A stretch of DNA of 64,000 nt from Seriola aureovittata (Eukaryota; Chordata; Actinopteri; Carangiformes; Carangidae): positions 25,746,842-25,810,841 of the forward strand of contig NC_079379.1 in the NCBI RefSeq assembly GCF_021018895.1, in the 5' to 3' direction. The notes under the pieces are model-generated. The model was not told the origin of the DNA and ran no database searches. It saw only the letters and a program-made list of their open reading frames with translations. The position numbers were made by a program, and so were the translations under genes. Every line of letters begins with the position of its first letter. The stretch's first letter is position 1. This document shows, piece by piece, positions 1 to 11,900 of this stretch.

Positions 1-3000
1 ATGAGGATCTCAGCGACGAGCATCTGTGGATCCATCATGTGAGGAAACATGTCCATGGCCGTGTCGACCAGGTGTGCACTGAAGATGGCGAGGAGCTTCT
101 TTCGGACCACCTCTCTCTCCTCCCTGCTGGGACTCGGTTCCCACTGTGAGCGCTCCCCCGGCTGGCTGCGGACCGCTGGACGTCGCCCCCCGAACGGATC
201 CGACCAGAACATCTGCTGCTGGCATTCGTGGACTCTGCTGTGCTGGAAGTCTGTCGGCTGGCTGTAGGCAGGCACACTGAGCGGGTACAGCCCGTAGCCC
301 TGGTACTGAAGGGGGCCGTAGGGGGCCATGTCAGAGCTGAGGCTGCTGACCGGCTTGATGCTGTGAGGCTGGTTGTGGTGCTGGAAGGCTGGTAAAGGAG
401 GACCATGTGAGCAGCAGCTGCAGGGGGCGCTTGTTGGGGGGCAGTACTGGGGTCGGGCACTGTGGTTCCGCTGGCAGCTCCTGAACGTCGGCCTGTACTG
501 ATGATCACACTGGTTCCACGCAGCCTCCTTTAGCTGACTGTCTATGGAGCCTAGACCCGAGTCCAGCTGCTCCTGAGAGCCGCCGCCCTGCCCGGAGCTG
601 TGGTCACAAGACGAGAGCTGGCTGGGCTTCTCCTTCCTCGATGCGGTCCTCCTGCTGGAGCGCTGACTTGGCTTCACCTGAGCTACTTGTTCATGTTTAT
701 GATCCTTCTTCACAGAGCCGCTCTCATGTCCCAGAGTCAGTTTCTTGGCCATGTCCTCCACCAGCAGGAGGCTCTGTCCGGGCTGAAGACTGGAGCGAGC
801 TGAAGGTTGTTTCTGAGCAGGTGAAGGGTGTTTGGTGTTTTCACGAAGCTCGTCAGCTACTGAGCGACTCGACTGTTTGGCTCGTTCAGGGTGGTGGAAT
901 TTACATTTGACTCCGTACGTACATTTCTTTCCTGAAAGACGAACAATCAGTTTACGGCTGTTAGTTGTAATCTAACCCTAACCATAATAGCTGTTAGCTG
1001 TTAGCTTACCCTACTACAATATCAGATTCCTCATCTTAAAGCATCACAGCAGTTGTTTGGTTTGGTTTGATTCACTACAAATATCATCACAGTTAACTAA
1101 CTGCTAATGTAGCTGTGCTTTAACAAGACATTGGAACTTTTAGCTCAAGGCTAATGTCAGCATGCTAACATGCTATATTGTTTACAATGTTCAACATTTT
1201 AGTTTTTTGTGCTAGTATGCTAAAGTTTGCTGATCGTGGTTCCAGAGGAAAAGAGAATCACTAAAGTCATTAGGATTCATCCTCTGGGAACCATGAATGT
1301 CTGTACTATATTTTATAGCAGTGGTGGACTCTGCTGTTAGTGTGGCTGAGACCATTAAACCTGAACCAGGTGTCAGTCTCTGCTGACGTTCTCTCACCAT
1401 AAGGACACTGCTGTTTCTTCTGAGTCTTGGGAAACCTCCGCAGGAAGTTCTCCAAGGTCGGTCCATGTCGACCCAGAGGATCGTCAGGAGGCATAAACCT
1501 GATCAGGTGAAAACATCAGTCTAACGTAGGACTGACTCATCATTGATCTGTGTTATGTGAATAAAGCTGGGGGGGGGTGGGGGGGTGTCGGGGGGGCAGG
1601 ACTCACTTGTTGTTAACAAAGGAGTACATGAGCAGCCTCTCCTCAATGAAGCGTTTCCACTCCGGCTTCTCTCCCTGAAGGTCTCGGTACATGTCGTTGG
1701 ACACGATGATACCGTCAGTGTCGAAGGCCAGTTTCACAATGAAGAGGTCGTCATTACAGACCACACGTTTACCTGCGAAGCGCCGTGACGGTGTGAAGAC
1801 CAGGATCTTCTTCCTCTCCAGGTCTCGCAGAATGTGCTGATCTGGAAACAAACGTAAAGTAGCATAAGGTTTTTTAAACTCTTGAAACAGGTTGTGAACC
1901 TACACTGACATGTCTTCACCTTTTAAGTTGATATGGTGGATTTAACAGTAAACAGTTGTTTATTTACAATTATGAAGCAAATATCATTTGAAGTTATCTT
2001 CCTGGAAGCTGGTACAACATTCAGTCTCTTTAAGCTCTGCATTTGGTCTCCACCAACTCCTGAGGGAAATATGTGGCTCTTTATAACAAATAATGAATCT
2101 ATAATGAGCTGAGAGTCACTATTAAGTAGTAAAGCTGAAGGCAGCTGCTGAGTCAGTGAATATCCTCTGTAGCGTCATTAATACTTTCTCATGGTTGTTA
2201 TAAAAATACAGATTATAGCCACCAATAAAGACTCATTACATTTCATACACAATCTTAATTATAATTTTTCAGCTGCATTTCAGTTTGTGTGGAAACCTGT
2301 TAATTATTTACTAAGAGACCTAAATATACATCGTCCTCAAACCGTTTATCAGCCTGAGAAATCTGCTTATCTACATGAAGCTGCAGCAGAAACAGCCGCT
2401 TCCAAATGTAGGCCACCAACAGGCTGTTTAAAAAACCAACCGGCTGTTAGAATCACCAACAGTGACACTTATATTGTTTGTTTTTTTCACAAACCACTGG
2501 AAACCCCCCCAGTTTAATCTTTTGAGTCGTAGCTAAAGATTAAAAAACAACAGTACATGGGTTTTTCCCACTGAGGGTAAAACAGCTGAGTGTGTAAACA
2601 CGTCCTGCTCTTTCATGTGTCTGAATATGAGCTCTGGAATTTTATAACACTTTCAACATGGCTGCAAATCATTATTTTTGTTATCAATTATTAATCATCA
2701 GTTTCTCCATTCATTGTTCAGCTTATAATATATCTCTACATTATAGTGAGGGATTCCAGCATTCACTCTTAAAAAAATATTTTAGCGGAACACAAGTTTA
2801 TATTGAAACTCCTTTTGTCCAACCAACAACACTGAAGATATTTAGTTCACGATAGAAAACAGAGAATTCTCACGTCTGAGAAGCTGAAAACTTATATTTT
2901 TGCTTTTTTTCTACCATTTTGATTGAAAAATGACAAGAAATGAAATAGTCCAGCAGTCAGCTCATCAACTGATCAAAAATTCATTTTAGCTCTAATTTCA

Positions 3001-4022
3001 AACGTGACAAAAAAGAAGAAAATGATTTTGATTTTTTTTTTTTTTAAATCACAGAAATGAATGAAAAGCTCATAGCGTCCCTCCACACCTTGATGTCATG
3101 TAACAATGAGCACAGGTGAAACAGGAAGTGTGTGTCGTACCTGTGATGGGAGCATCCGGCCGAGGCTGCTCCTTCCTCCACGAGGGAACAAACACAGTGA
3201 CGTCAGTGTGGCCTCGGTCCAGGAAGAAGTTCACACTCAGCTGGATTCCCAGACACGAGAACACTTCCTTGTTCCCGTGGCTGAAAGAAAACATGGAAAC
3301 GAGTGAAAGTCAGAAACTAAAACATTAACGATTAAAAAGTGACTGAGATCTTCACTGAACCAGTTCACGACAACGACTGAAGTGTCACAGCTCCTATCAG
3401 TTCACCTCATCTCTACATTTATCATGGAAATGACAAGAGTCTGAAACAAGCTGAGCTTCGTTTCCTCAAGGAAACTATGATTATAGATAAAGATTATAAT
3501 CATTATAGATGATTATTTTCTAAATTCAGAGAAAGGACAAAAGCCAACAGGCTTGATCCCTTTGAAACCCTTTTGAAACAATCTTTCTGTGCCGGTCTTC
3601 AAGGAAACACATGTGCTCTGATTTGCATACTGGAGCAGCGAGTTCACAACATGCCTGTACGGGCGTGCCCGTCTGCAGAGGACACAGGGGGGTGTACACA
3701 CTCTGAATGTTTCTCACACATCATTCTGTCACATCTCTCCTCCTCCAGCTGTGTGAGCATGTCTCAATGTGAGCAGGTGAATGAGATCAGCCTCCAGCTC
3801 TCAGCAGAGTCTGGCCCCGTTCGACATGGTGTTAACGTAGTCTGCATTGATCAGATCACAGTGATCAGCTCTGAATGTGTCAGTTCCAACCTGATGCATC
3901 TCGATTGACCACTTGTGATCGGATCTCACTTCCTGCTTAATATGAAAATAAACAGGTATGTGTTGTTTTTAGCCAATCAACAGACGGGTCTGTTGTCAAT
4001 GTGCTTGTCTTTGTTTGTGGGT

Positions 4023-4065
<43 letters not shown>

Positions 4066-6419
4066 TGAGTGAATTAATGAGCTGCTCACAGCTCTACAGA
4101 GAAATGAAGTTTGATACATTTGAAACAGCAAAATATTTTCTGTTCATTATAAACTATGTTGGGATGAATCCTTATCCTTCAGAGGACGTCAGAAGAGGAG
4201 GCGGTCCCTCAATGTGGCCCAGGAAGCGTTCACGTTCACACTGTTAAAAGAATGTGGACACATGTGGTCCAGACCCCTGAATGTGGTCTAAGTGAACTTA
4301 GGGCTGACCACTTGTGATTGGATCACCTGAGACGGAGGTTAATACCAGGTCTGAAGAGGTCTGAAGAGGTCTGGACAGGACCTCTGACTGACTCCAGATC
4401 ACACCATCCCAGACACAGTGAAGCTGTCACTGTCTTTAGCGTTTGTCCTCTGAGTTAAAGTCGGTGACGTAAATTCATTCTTAAACACAGAGCTAAGAAC
4501 AAAGAACTCATTTTTCGTTTGAGTTTAGTGCCAATTAGCAAATGTTAATTCTAACACACTGTTCACCTTCTGAAGATCAACATGTTAGCATATTTATTGC
4601 AACCTTGCTAATGTTAGCATGAATACAGTCTCCAGCTGCTGGCACTGACTGTTAAAACACAGCTACATGTTTGGCAGAACGTTAATGTAATTTAAAGTAT
4701 GATGGTAAATGTAACATATGTGAGTTGATGAGCTGAATCATGTGACTTATAATGATAAATAATATGATGCTTTAAAATGAAGAAAACAGATTTTTTTGAA
4801 CACATACACTAAAAAGCTAAACATTAGCATGTGAGCGATGTCCTTGTGAGAACGTTAGAAAGCTAACGTTAGCATTTAAGTAGCCGACTCTATTGGGCCA
4901 AATATAACACCATATATGTTTTAGAAAAATTGGGGGTCATACTGTATTTGTTTGTTGTATATAAAACACATATATAGTAATAAGTAAAACAGCAGCATGT
5001 TAACGCCAACATTAGCATTTAGCTCAAAGTACGGCTGTGACAAAGTGCAGTGTCACAGAGTTGCTGATCTTGTTTTTACTGTTATAATTAGTATTATTAT
5101 TATCATTATCATCATCATCATCATTATTATTATTAGCTGTAGTTGTGGATATTGCTTATAACATGTATGACTTAATTAGTTATTCATGTTAAAATCCTGT
5201 TTTATTTAAGTTAAATGAAGAAAATAAAGGCCAAGTTAATGTTTTACTGATATGAATGAGACAGCTGAAAGCTTCATGTCACATTTAAAAACCACAATCA
5301 CAGAAACTGGATCTTCACACACAAACTATCAGATGGATCAGAGTCAGTGAAGATAAAGCTCTTCTCTGTTTTCAGCAACATTTCACCTCAACAAAAAGGA
5401 AACTGATTAAACTGAACAAACTCAGAGTGAATCACTGGCTGACAGATTAAACATGAGAAAAGTTCTTGTCTGTTTAAGAGACTTTGAATCAAACAACTAA
5501 AAGGTGAAACTGTGGAACTGTGGAAAGAAAAAAAAACAGCTGGGAAAAGAAAAAAAAAAAGAAAAAACAGTATTTCTAAAACTATGAGCAACTGTTAAAG
5601 AGTTAAAGCAGGAGAAACGCTGTTACTATGGCAACTGATTGTTTTCATTATAGATTAATCTGTCAGTTATTTCTTTATTATTGATGAGTGTTTCCCAAAC
5701 AAGCCTAACAATAAATGCTTATTTTTATTATCAATTAATCTGCTGAATATTTTAAACATTGTTTCTATAAAGTGTCAGAAATCTGCAGTTTACCATCAAG
5801 AAAAGCAGTAAATATTCATATTTGACACAAAAAATGACTTAAACAATTATTTGAATATCAAAAAAGTTGCCAATTCATTTTCCATTGATCACGTAATTGA
5901 TTGACCAATCATTCAGCTCTAAATGATATGAAACAGAAAAAAAGCATCAAATCCTCTCATTTAAGAAGAAAGAAGAAGTGAATTTTGGGAAATTTTGCTT
6001 GAAACAATAAAATTCCTGTCAATCCATAAATCGATCATCTAATCGATGAGCTCAGGAGTTTCTCACCTCATGGCCACGTTGCTGCCGTCTATTACCACGG
6101 GTCTCAGGGCGTCTTCATCCTCACTGTTGTCCTCTCTGCTCGAAGGAGCCGCTGCAGGAACAGGAAGCTGCAGGGTCGGACCTGCCGCCTGGACGTCCCC
6201 TCTGGGAACCAGCACTGACATTGTGGTCACCGGCCCCGGCTTGGCATCCCGACGGGCCCCGATCCTCACCAGCTCCCCCAGAACCTTATCTGTGTCCATT
6301 TTGGGGCCGAACGTCTGCTGGACGGCCTGAACCTGAGCCGTGGAGTAACCCAGCTTGTGGAAGAAGTCCATCTCCAGGTCCTGGGGGTCCGGGGTGGGTT
6401 CAGGGTCACCAGGGTACAT
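1..6419 (-). CDS. zc3h12a: Regnase-1-like endoribonuclease (ZC3H12A), 3' end cut by window edge
   Basis: CCCH-type zinc-finger endoribonuclease that degrades inflammatory mRNAs at 3'UTR stem-loops in the cytoplasm (family knowledge). Coding exons read 6419-6067, 3280-3141, 1841-1607, 1498-1398 and 931-1; all junctions are GT-AG and phases join, giving about 586 codons so far (human is about 599). The N-terminal UBA-like helix region contains [10 protein letters not shown]. The NYN/PIN nuclease domain shows [32 protein letters not shown] and DGIIVSND, keeping the acidic metal-binding residues. The zinc finger is C-x5-C-x5-C-x3-H ([17 protein letters not shown]), split by an intron. A DSGLGS motif (546-563) matches the phosphodegron region of human Regnase-1. 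The conserved C-terminal helix ends LVAEIL at the window edge. The start at 6417-6419 is chosen because homology begins there; an upstream in-frame ATG at 6543-6545 would add 42 residues. Paralogues b, c and d are less likely given the C-terminus and synteny. Confidence 0.88.
1085..1230. repeat. Dispersed GCTAA/TTAGC-rich repeat in zc3h12a intron
   Basis: Repeated words such as GCTAACATGCTA and TTAGCATGCTAA are typical of an old dispersed teleost repeat. A related stretch lies at 4520-4660 and further TTAGCAT words near 4800-5040. Family not identified. Confidence 0.4.
4026..4062. repeat. (GA)n microsatellite
   Basis: About 18 GA repeats in the intron between the zc3h12a coding exons ending at 6067 and starting at 3280. 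Confidence 0.9.
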
Positions 6420-6542
6420 GTTCTCAGAGGAAGGACAGGGGGAGGTTTTAAGGGGATGAAAGATCCATGCAGGAGAGTTCAGACAGGTTGAGGTGGTGAA
6501 TTTACTCCAGGGGTGAACAGAAGGAAAAACAACAACAGTTTT

Positions 6543-6583
6543 CATCTCTTCTTCCTCAGTTTCATCTTCCGCTCCTCGTCACT
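6543..6583 (-). promoter_or_regulatory. Small upstream ORF in the zc3h12a 5' leader
   Basis: In the second exon, a 7-codon frame (ATG AAA CTG, ending AGA TGA) sits just 5' of another ATG. Its TGA stop overlaps that next ATG (ATGA). If the main start is at 6417-6419, both upstream ATGs lie in the leader and could dampen translation. Confidence 0.35.
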
Positions 6584-7519
6584 GATCCTGAGTCCAGTCC
6601 TGAGAGACACAGCAGTTTCTAATGATGCAACACTTCTATAACAGCTAAAACAATCGCTGAATCAATTCATCGATCAACAGAAAACCTGAAGTGAAAGAAG
6701 TTTTAGAGACTTTGCTTCAGTAAAAGCAGCAAAACTAAAATTTAAAACTACTTTGCATTAAAACCTTATTTCAGTCCAGTGATTTATTATCAGCAGAACG
6801 TAATTTAAAGTTTAAAAATAAAAAGCACTCACAGCTACTTAGTATGGGATCATTATTATTAAAGCAGCATTTATAGTTTGTATTGTAGAGTTCAGTAGAG
6901 CCATTTTTTTTTTTTTTACCAATCTTATATATTATTACCACTGGAGGCTTTTATGAGGCCAAAGTTGACTTAAGATGTTTTCTTTTATCAGTCCGACATC
7001 TCAAAAAGATTCATACACAAAACTGAGAAAATCAGTAAATCTTCACATTTGACAGGAAACAGAGAATTTCAGTTGAAAAATGAAATGAAAAGTGAAAATA
7101 AGTGTTTCAGTTTGCTTCTCTGTAAACTGATCCGCTATGATATATATAGTTATTAAATCCACCTGCTGGAAACGTGCAGATTTAATCTACAACTGCGCCA
7201 GGTGAGAACACCTGGTGAGAAGACCTGGAGCAGGTGCAGGTTTACCTGGGTCAAAGTGCAATCTAGAATAAACTAATTGGAGGAATATCAGAACATGAAC
7301 CACTGTGATTAAACTTTAGAAAACTCTTTTACAAAATAAAAGTATATACAGAGGGAGAAGTGAGAGAGGAAAGAATCGATTGTTTCGACGTATAAATGAA
7401 TAATAGTGAAACTGTTTCTCAGTCTGTGTTTTATCAGTTCACAGGGAGCAAACTTTAAGTTCAAAAAGTCGCTGCTGCTGTTTCTGCCTCAGCTTCAACA
7501 GAAGAAGAGATGAACTCAC

Positions 7520-7700
7520 CTGAGTCTGAGTCAGTCAAACCTCTGTGTGTTTCAGTCTGTCGCTGCTGAGCTCTGTGATCCGTGTCGTCAGCTTCTCGTA
7601 GATCTGTGGTCCGGGACAAGGAAGTTGTTTTTCCCTTTTCCTGACATCAGCGAACCGACAGCGACGCATGAGGAGGTTTGTCCGAGTCACGTGATTCCGG
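7520..7700 (-). other. zc3h12a: Probable zc3h12a 5' non-coding first exon and promoter
   Basis: On the minus strand a consensus donor (CTCAG then GTGAGT, intron starting at 7519) closes a GC-richer stretch. The matching acceptor is just 5' of 6599, so the second exon carries 5'UTR before the coding start. The transcription start is not visible; the 7700 boundary is approximate. Confidence 0.45.
7686..7695. promoter_or_regulatory. Palindromic E-box (CACGTG) in the zc3h12a promoter region
   Basis: GTCACGTGAT contains the CACGTG core and resembles USF/MITF/TFEB-type sites. It lies at or just upstream of the inferred first exon. Binding is not shown by sequence alone. Confidence 0.4.
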
Positions 7701-8887
7701 TAAAAACTCTTCTCACAGCAGAACCTCACAGTAGAACCTCACATTACCGTGTCCGTCCGAATCGATCAAAGAATCGATCAAATAATTATAAACAATAAAT
7801 TTCATACTAATATTTAATGTTTATGAAGCTTATTGGGAAATGATTATATAATAAAATAATACATTTAAAACAGATTTACAGGCGTGATTACTTCTAAAGA
7901 ACTGCACCGTAAATAAATAAAGTTTTTGTAAACCCAATTTTGTTAAATACACTGAGCAGTACTGCAGTGTCCATATTATTTCCTTTATTTCATGGCCACC
8001 AGGGGGCGCCAAGACAAAAAAGATTGTGTGTCCCATATTCATGTCACTTGTTTGTGTGTATTAGTAATAAGTGTGTAGAGTCTTGATGAGGTACATTTAC
8101 TGAGTAAAATACACAATGCAAACACAATAAGGGCTAAAATCATAATTTTCAATTTCAAAGGAATAATTTGACATTTTGGGAAATATAGTTATTTGTTAGT
8201 TATACTCAAGAGTTAATGAGACTTGTTAAAAGGTCTTCTATAGATAGTCTTACTAATTAACACACATTAACTTTATGTATTAACTAGAATGACGCTCATT
8301 GGAGCACATACATACATCATGTCTCTGATGATTTATGAATCTCATAATCTCATAAAGCATTTCTATCACAGCCCTGCCCCTCTTATATAGTGTATTTTGT
8401 TCATTTGTTTGTTTATTGAAAATATATATATTTTTTTAAAACCTAAAAGCTCCAATTATTATTATTTGTTTGATTAAATTACTGGTTTTATAGTTGTATA
8501 TAAGCAGCGGACTGTTTTTGTCACATGGATGATCAAGGATCAAATTAATAACAGTTAAGATATGAAGTAGGATCTATTAACTGTAGACTGCCACAGATAT
8601 TAAGTTAATACTATTGTTTATGTAAGATAAATTATTTCTACTATGTCAGAGTTCATGTATTGCTTTGAAAAGGGTGGCTGGTTTGATCTGTTGTCTTTAG
8701 CTGTCTTTAGTGATGATTCATTCGTCACTATGGCTCTTTAAAAAACCATTATGTGGGTTTGTGAGGTCTGAATACATGAACTCCTAACTATGGATGTGAA
8801 TATTAGAGAAAATTAGAAAATTAAAAGAAGGATCTGTCTGGTCTCAAACATTATTTATGTTTTCTAAAGAAAACACCACGAGTTTCC
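7701..8887. other. AT-rich intergenic stretch, nothing recognised
   Basis: Lies between the zc3h12a promoter and the 3' end of the PI-PLC-like gene. No convincing exon, RNA gene or named repeat was seen; longer open frames here are short and lack splice support. Confidence 0.5.
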
Positions 8888-8893
8888 TTTATT
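8888..8893 (-). terminator. Polyadenylation signal of the PI-PLC-like gene
   Basis: AATAAA on the minus strand, about 43 bases after the TAG stop at 8936-8938. This supports the minus strand as the coding strand of the repeat-rich gene. Confidence 0.6.
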
Positions 8894-8935
8894 TGATTTC
8901 AGAAAACATTTAATTTAGTGTAAATTTCTTACTCT

Positions 8936-11900
8936 CTACCCTGTGTGACAGTTGGGCTTTCTCCACTGTGGTTTTGGCTTCCGCTCCACTTGAAGAGGGA
9001 TCTTGGGCAGAACAGCTGGATGAGACTCAGGCACTTCTGCAGGCATGGTGTCTGGTGGATTTATCAGGTGTGGTTTATGCTCTGCTGACTCAGGTTCACC
9101 TTTGTTTGTGGTAGGTGACTCATGTGATTCTGTAGTATGATAAGGTGTTGTGTGTGGAAGAACAGAAGGTGGACCAGGCACTGCCTCAGCTGAAGTATTA
9201 GAATCCAGCACAGGCATTGTTAAGGCTGGTTCAGACGTCGCTTCTGACCAACCAGAGGTTGTTGAGTCTTCTGCAGGAGCTGGTTTGGCTGATGTTTCTG
9301 AATTTGGCCCAGAGGTAGTTTCTGATTCTGCAGGAGCTGGTACGGCGGTTGTTTCCGACTCTGGCCCAGAGGTTGTTGAGTGTTCTGCAGGAGATGGTTC
9401 AGCAGTTGTTTCTGATTCTGCAGGAGCTGGTACGGCGGTTGTTTCCGACTCTGGCCCAGAGGTTGTTGAGTGTTCTGCAGGAGATGGTTCAGCAGTTGTT
9501 TCTGATTCTGCAGGAGCTGGTACGGCGGTTGTTTCCGACTCTGGCCCAGAGGTTGTTGAGTGTTCTGCAGGAGATGGTTCAGCAGTTGTTTCTGATTCTG
9601 CAGGAGCTGGTACGGCGGTTGTTTCCGACTCTGGCCCAGAGGTAGTTTCTGATTCTGCAGGAGCTAGTACGGCGGTTGTTTCCGACTCTGGCGCAGAGGT
9701 TGTTTCTGATTCTGCAGGAGCTGGTTCGGCAGTTGTTTCCGATTCTGGCCCAGAGGTTGTTTCTGATTCTGCATGAGCTGATTCAGCGGTTGTTTCCGAT
9801 TCTGGCCCAGAGGTAGTTTGTGATTCTGCAGGAGCTGGTACGGCGGTTGTTTCCGACTCTGGCGCAGAGGTTGTTTCTGATTCTGCAGGAGCTGGTTCAG
9901 CAGTTGTTTCCGATTCTGGCCCAGAGGTTGCTTTTGATTCTGCATGAGCTGGTTCAGCAGTTGTTTCCGATTCTGCAGGAACTGGTTCTACAGTTGTTTC
10001 TGACTCTAGTCCAGAGGTTGTTGAGTTTTCTGCAGGAGATGGTTCAGCAGTTGTTTCTGATTCTGCAGGAGCTGGTTCGGCTGTTGTTTCCGACTCTGGC
10101 CCAGAGGTAGTTTCTGATTCTGCAGGAGCTGGTACGGCGGTTGTTTCCGACTCTGGCGCAGAGGTTGTTTCTGATTCTGCAGGAGCTGGTTCAGCAGTTG
10201 TTTCCAATTCTGGCCCAGAGGTTGTTTCTGATTCTACATGAGCTGGTTCAGCAGTTGTTTCCGATTCTGCAGGAACTGGTTCTACAGTTGTTTCTGACTC
10301 TGGTCCAGAGGTTGTTGAGTCTTCTGCATGAGCTGGTTCTGCAGTCGTTTCCAACTCTGGCCCAGAGGTTGTTGAGTCCTCTGCAGGAGGTGGTTCAGCG
10401 GTTGTTGAGTCTTCTGCAGGAGCTGGTTCTGCAGTCGTTTCCGACTCTGGCCCAGAGGTTGTTGAGTCCTCTGCAGGAGGTGGTTCAGCGGTTGTCGAGT
10501 CTTCTGCAGGAGCTGGTTCTGCAGTCGTTTCCGACTCTGGCCCAGAGGTTGTTGAGTCCTCTGCAGGAGGTGGTTCAGCGGTTGTCGAGTCTTCTGCAGG
10601 AGCTGGTTCTGCAGTCGTTTCTGACTCTGGCCCAGAGGTTGTTGAGTCCTCTGCAGGAGGTGGTTCAGCGGTTGTCGAGTCTTCTGCAGGAGCTGGTTCT
10701 GCAGTCGTTTCCGACTCTGGCCTAGAGGTTGTTGAGTCCTCTGCAGGAGGTGGTTCAGCGGTTGTCGAGTCTTCTGCAGGAGCTGGTTCTGCAGTCGTTT
10801 CCGACTCTGGCCTAGAGGTTGTTGAGTCCTCTGCAGGAGGTGGTTCAGCGGTTGTCGAGTCTTCTGCAGGAGCTGGTTCTGCAGTCGTTTCCGACTCTGG
10901 CCTAGAGGTTGTTGAGTCCTCTGCAGGAGGTGGTTCAGCGGTTGTCGAGTCTTCTGCAGGAGCTGGTTCTGCAGTCGTTTCCGACTCTGGCCTAGAGGTT
11001 GTTGAGTCCTCTGCAGGAGGTGGTTCAGCGGTTGTCGAGTCTTCTGCAGGAGCTGGTTCTGCAGTCGTTTCCGACTCTGGCCTAGAGGTTGTTGAGTCCT
11101 CTGCAGGAGGTGGTTCAGCGGTTGTCGAGTCTTCTGCAGGAGCTGGTTCTGCAGTCGTTTCCGACTCTGGCCTAGAGGTTGTTGAGTCCTCTGCAGGAGG
11201 TGGTTCAGCGGTTGTCGAGTCTTCTGCAGGAGCTGATTCTGCAGTCGTTTCCGACTCTGGCCCAGAGGTTGTTGAGTCCTCTGCAGGAGGTGGTTCAGTG
11301 GTTGTTGAGTCTTCTGCAGGAACTGGTTCTACAGTTGTTTCTGACTCTGGCCCAGAGGTTGTTGAGTCCTCTGCAGGAGGTGGTTCAGTGGTTGTTGAGT
11401 CTTCTGCAGGACCTGGTTCTGCAGTCGTTTCCGACTCTGGCCCAGAGGTTGTTGAGTCCTCTGCAGGAGGTGGTTCAGCGGTTGTTGAGTCTTCTGCAGG
11501 AGCTGGTTCTGCAGTCGTTTCCGACTCTGGCCAGAGGTTGTTGAGTCCTCTGCAGGAGGTGGTTCAGCGGTTGTTGAGTCTTCTGTAGGAGCTGGTTCTG
11601 CAGTCGTTTCCGACTCTGGCCCAGAGGTTGTTGAGTCCTCTGCAGGAGCTGGTTCAGTGGTTGTTGAGTCTTCTGCAAGACCTGGTTCGACTGTTGTTTC
11701 TGACTCTGTTCCAGAGGTTGTTGAGTCTTCTGCAGGAGCTGCTGCGGCTGTTGTTTTCGAATCTTGCCAGGGTGTTGTTAAGTCTGGTGCAGGCACTCCT
11801 CCAGGTGTACTGTTTGGATCAGTTTCAGGTTTGCCCAGCTCTGATGTTGGAGATTTTGGCTTTCCACAATCGCATTGTTTTATTTGAATAATTTTTTTAA

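Noticed and set aside
9150..11588. Long plus-strand open frames over the repeat (up to about 200 codons)
   Set aside because: They arise because 90-bp units divide by three. Signal peptide, PLC domain, splice site and AATAAA all support the minus strand.
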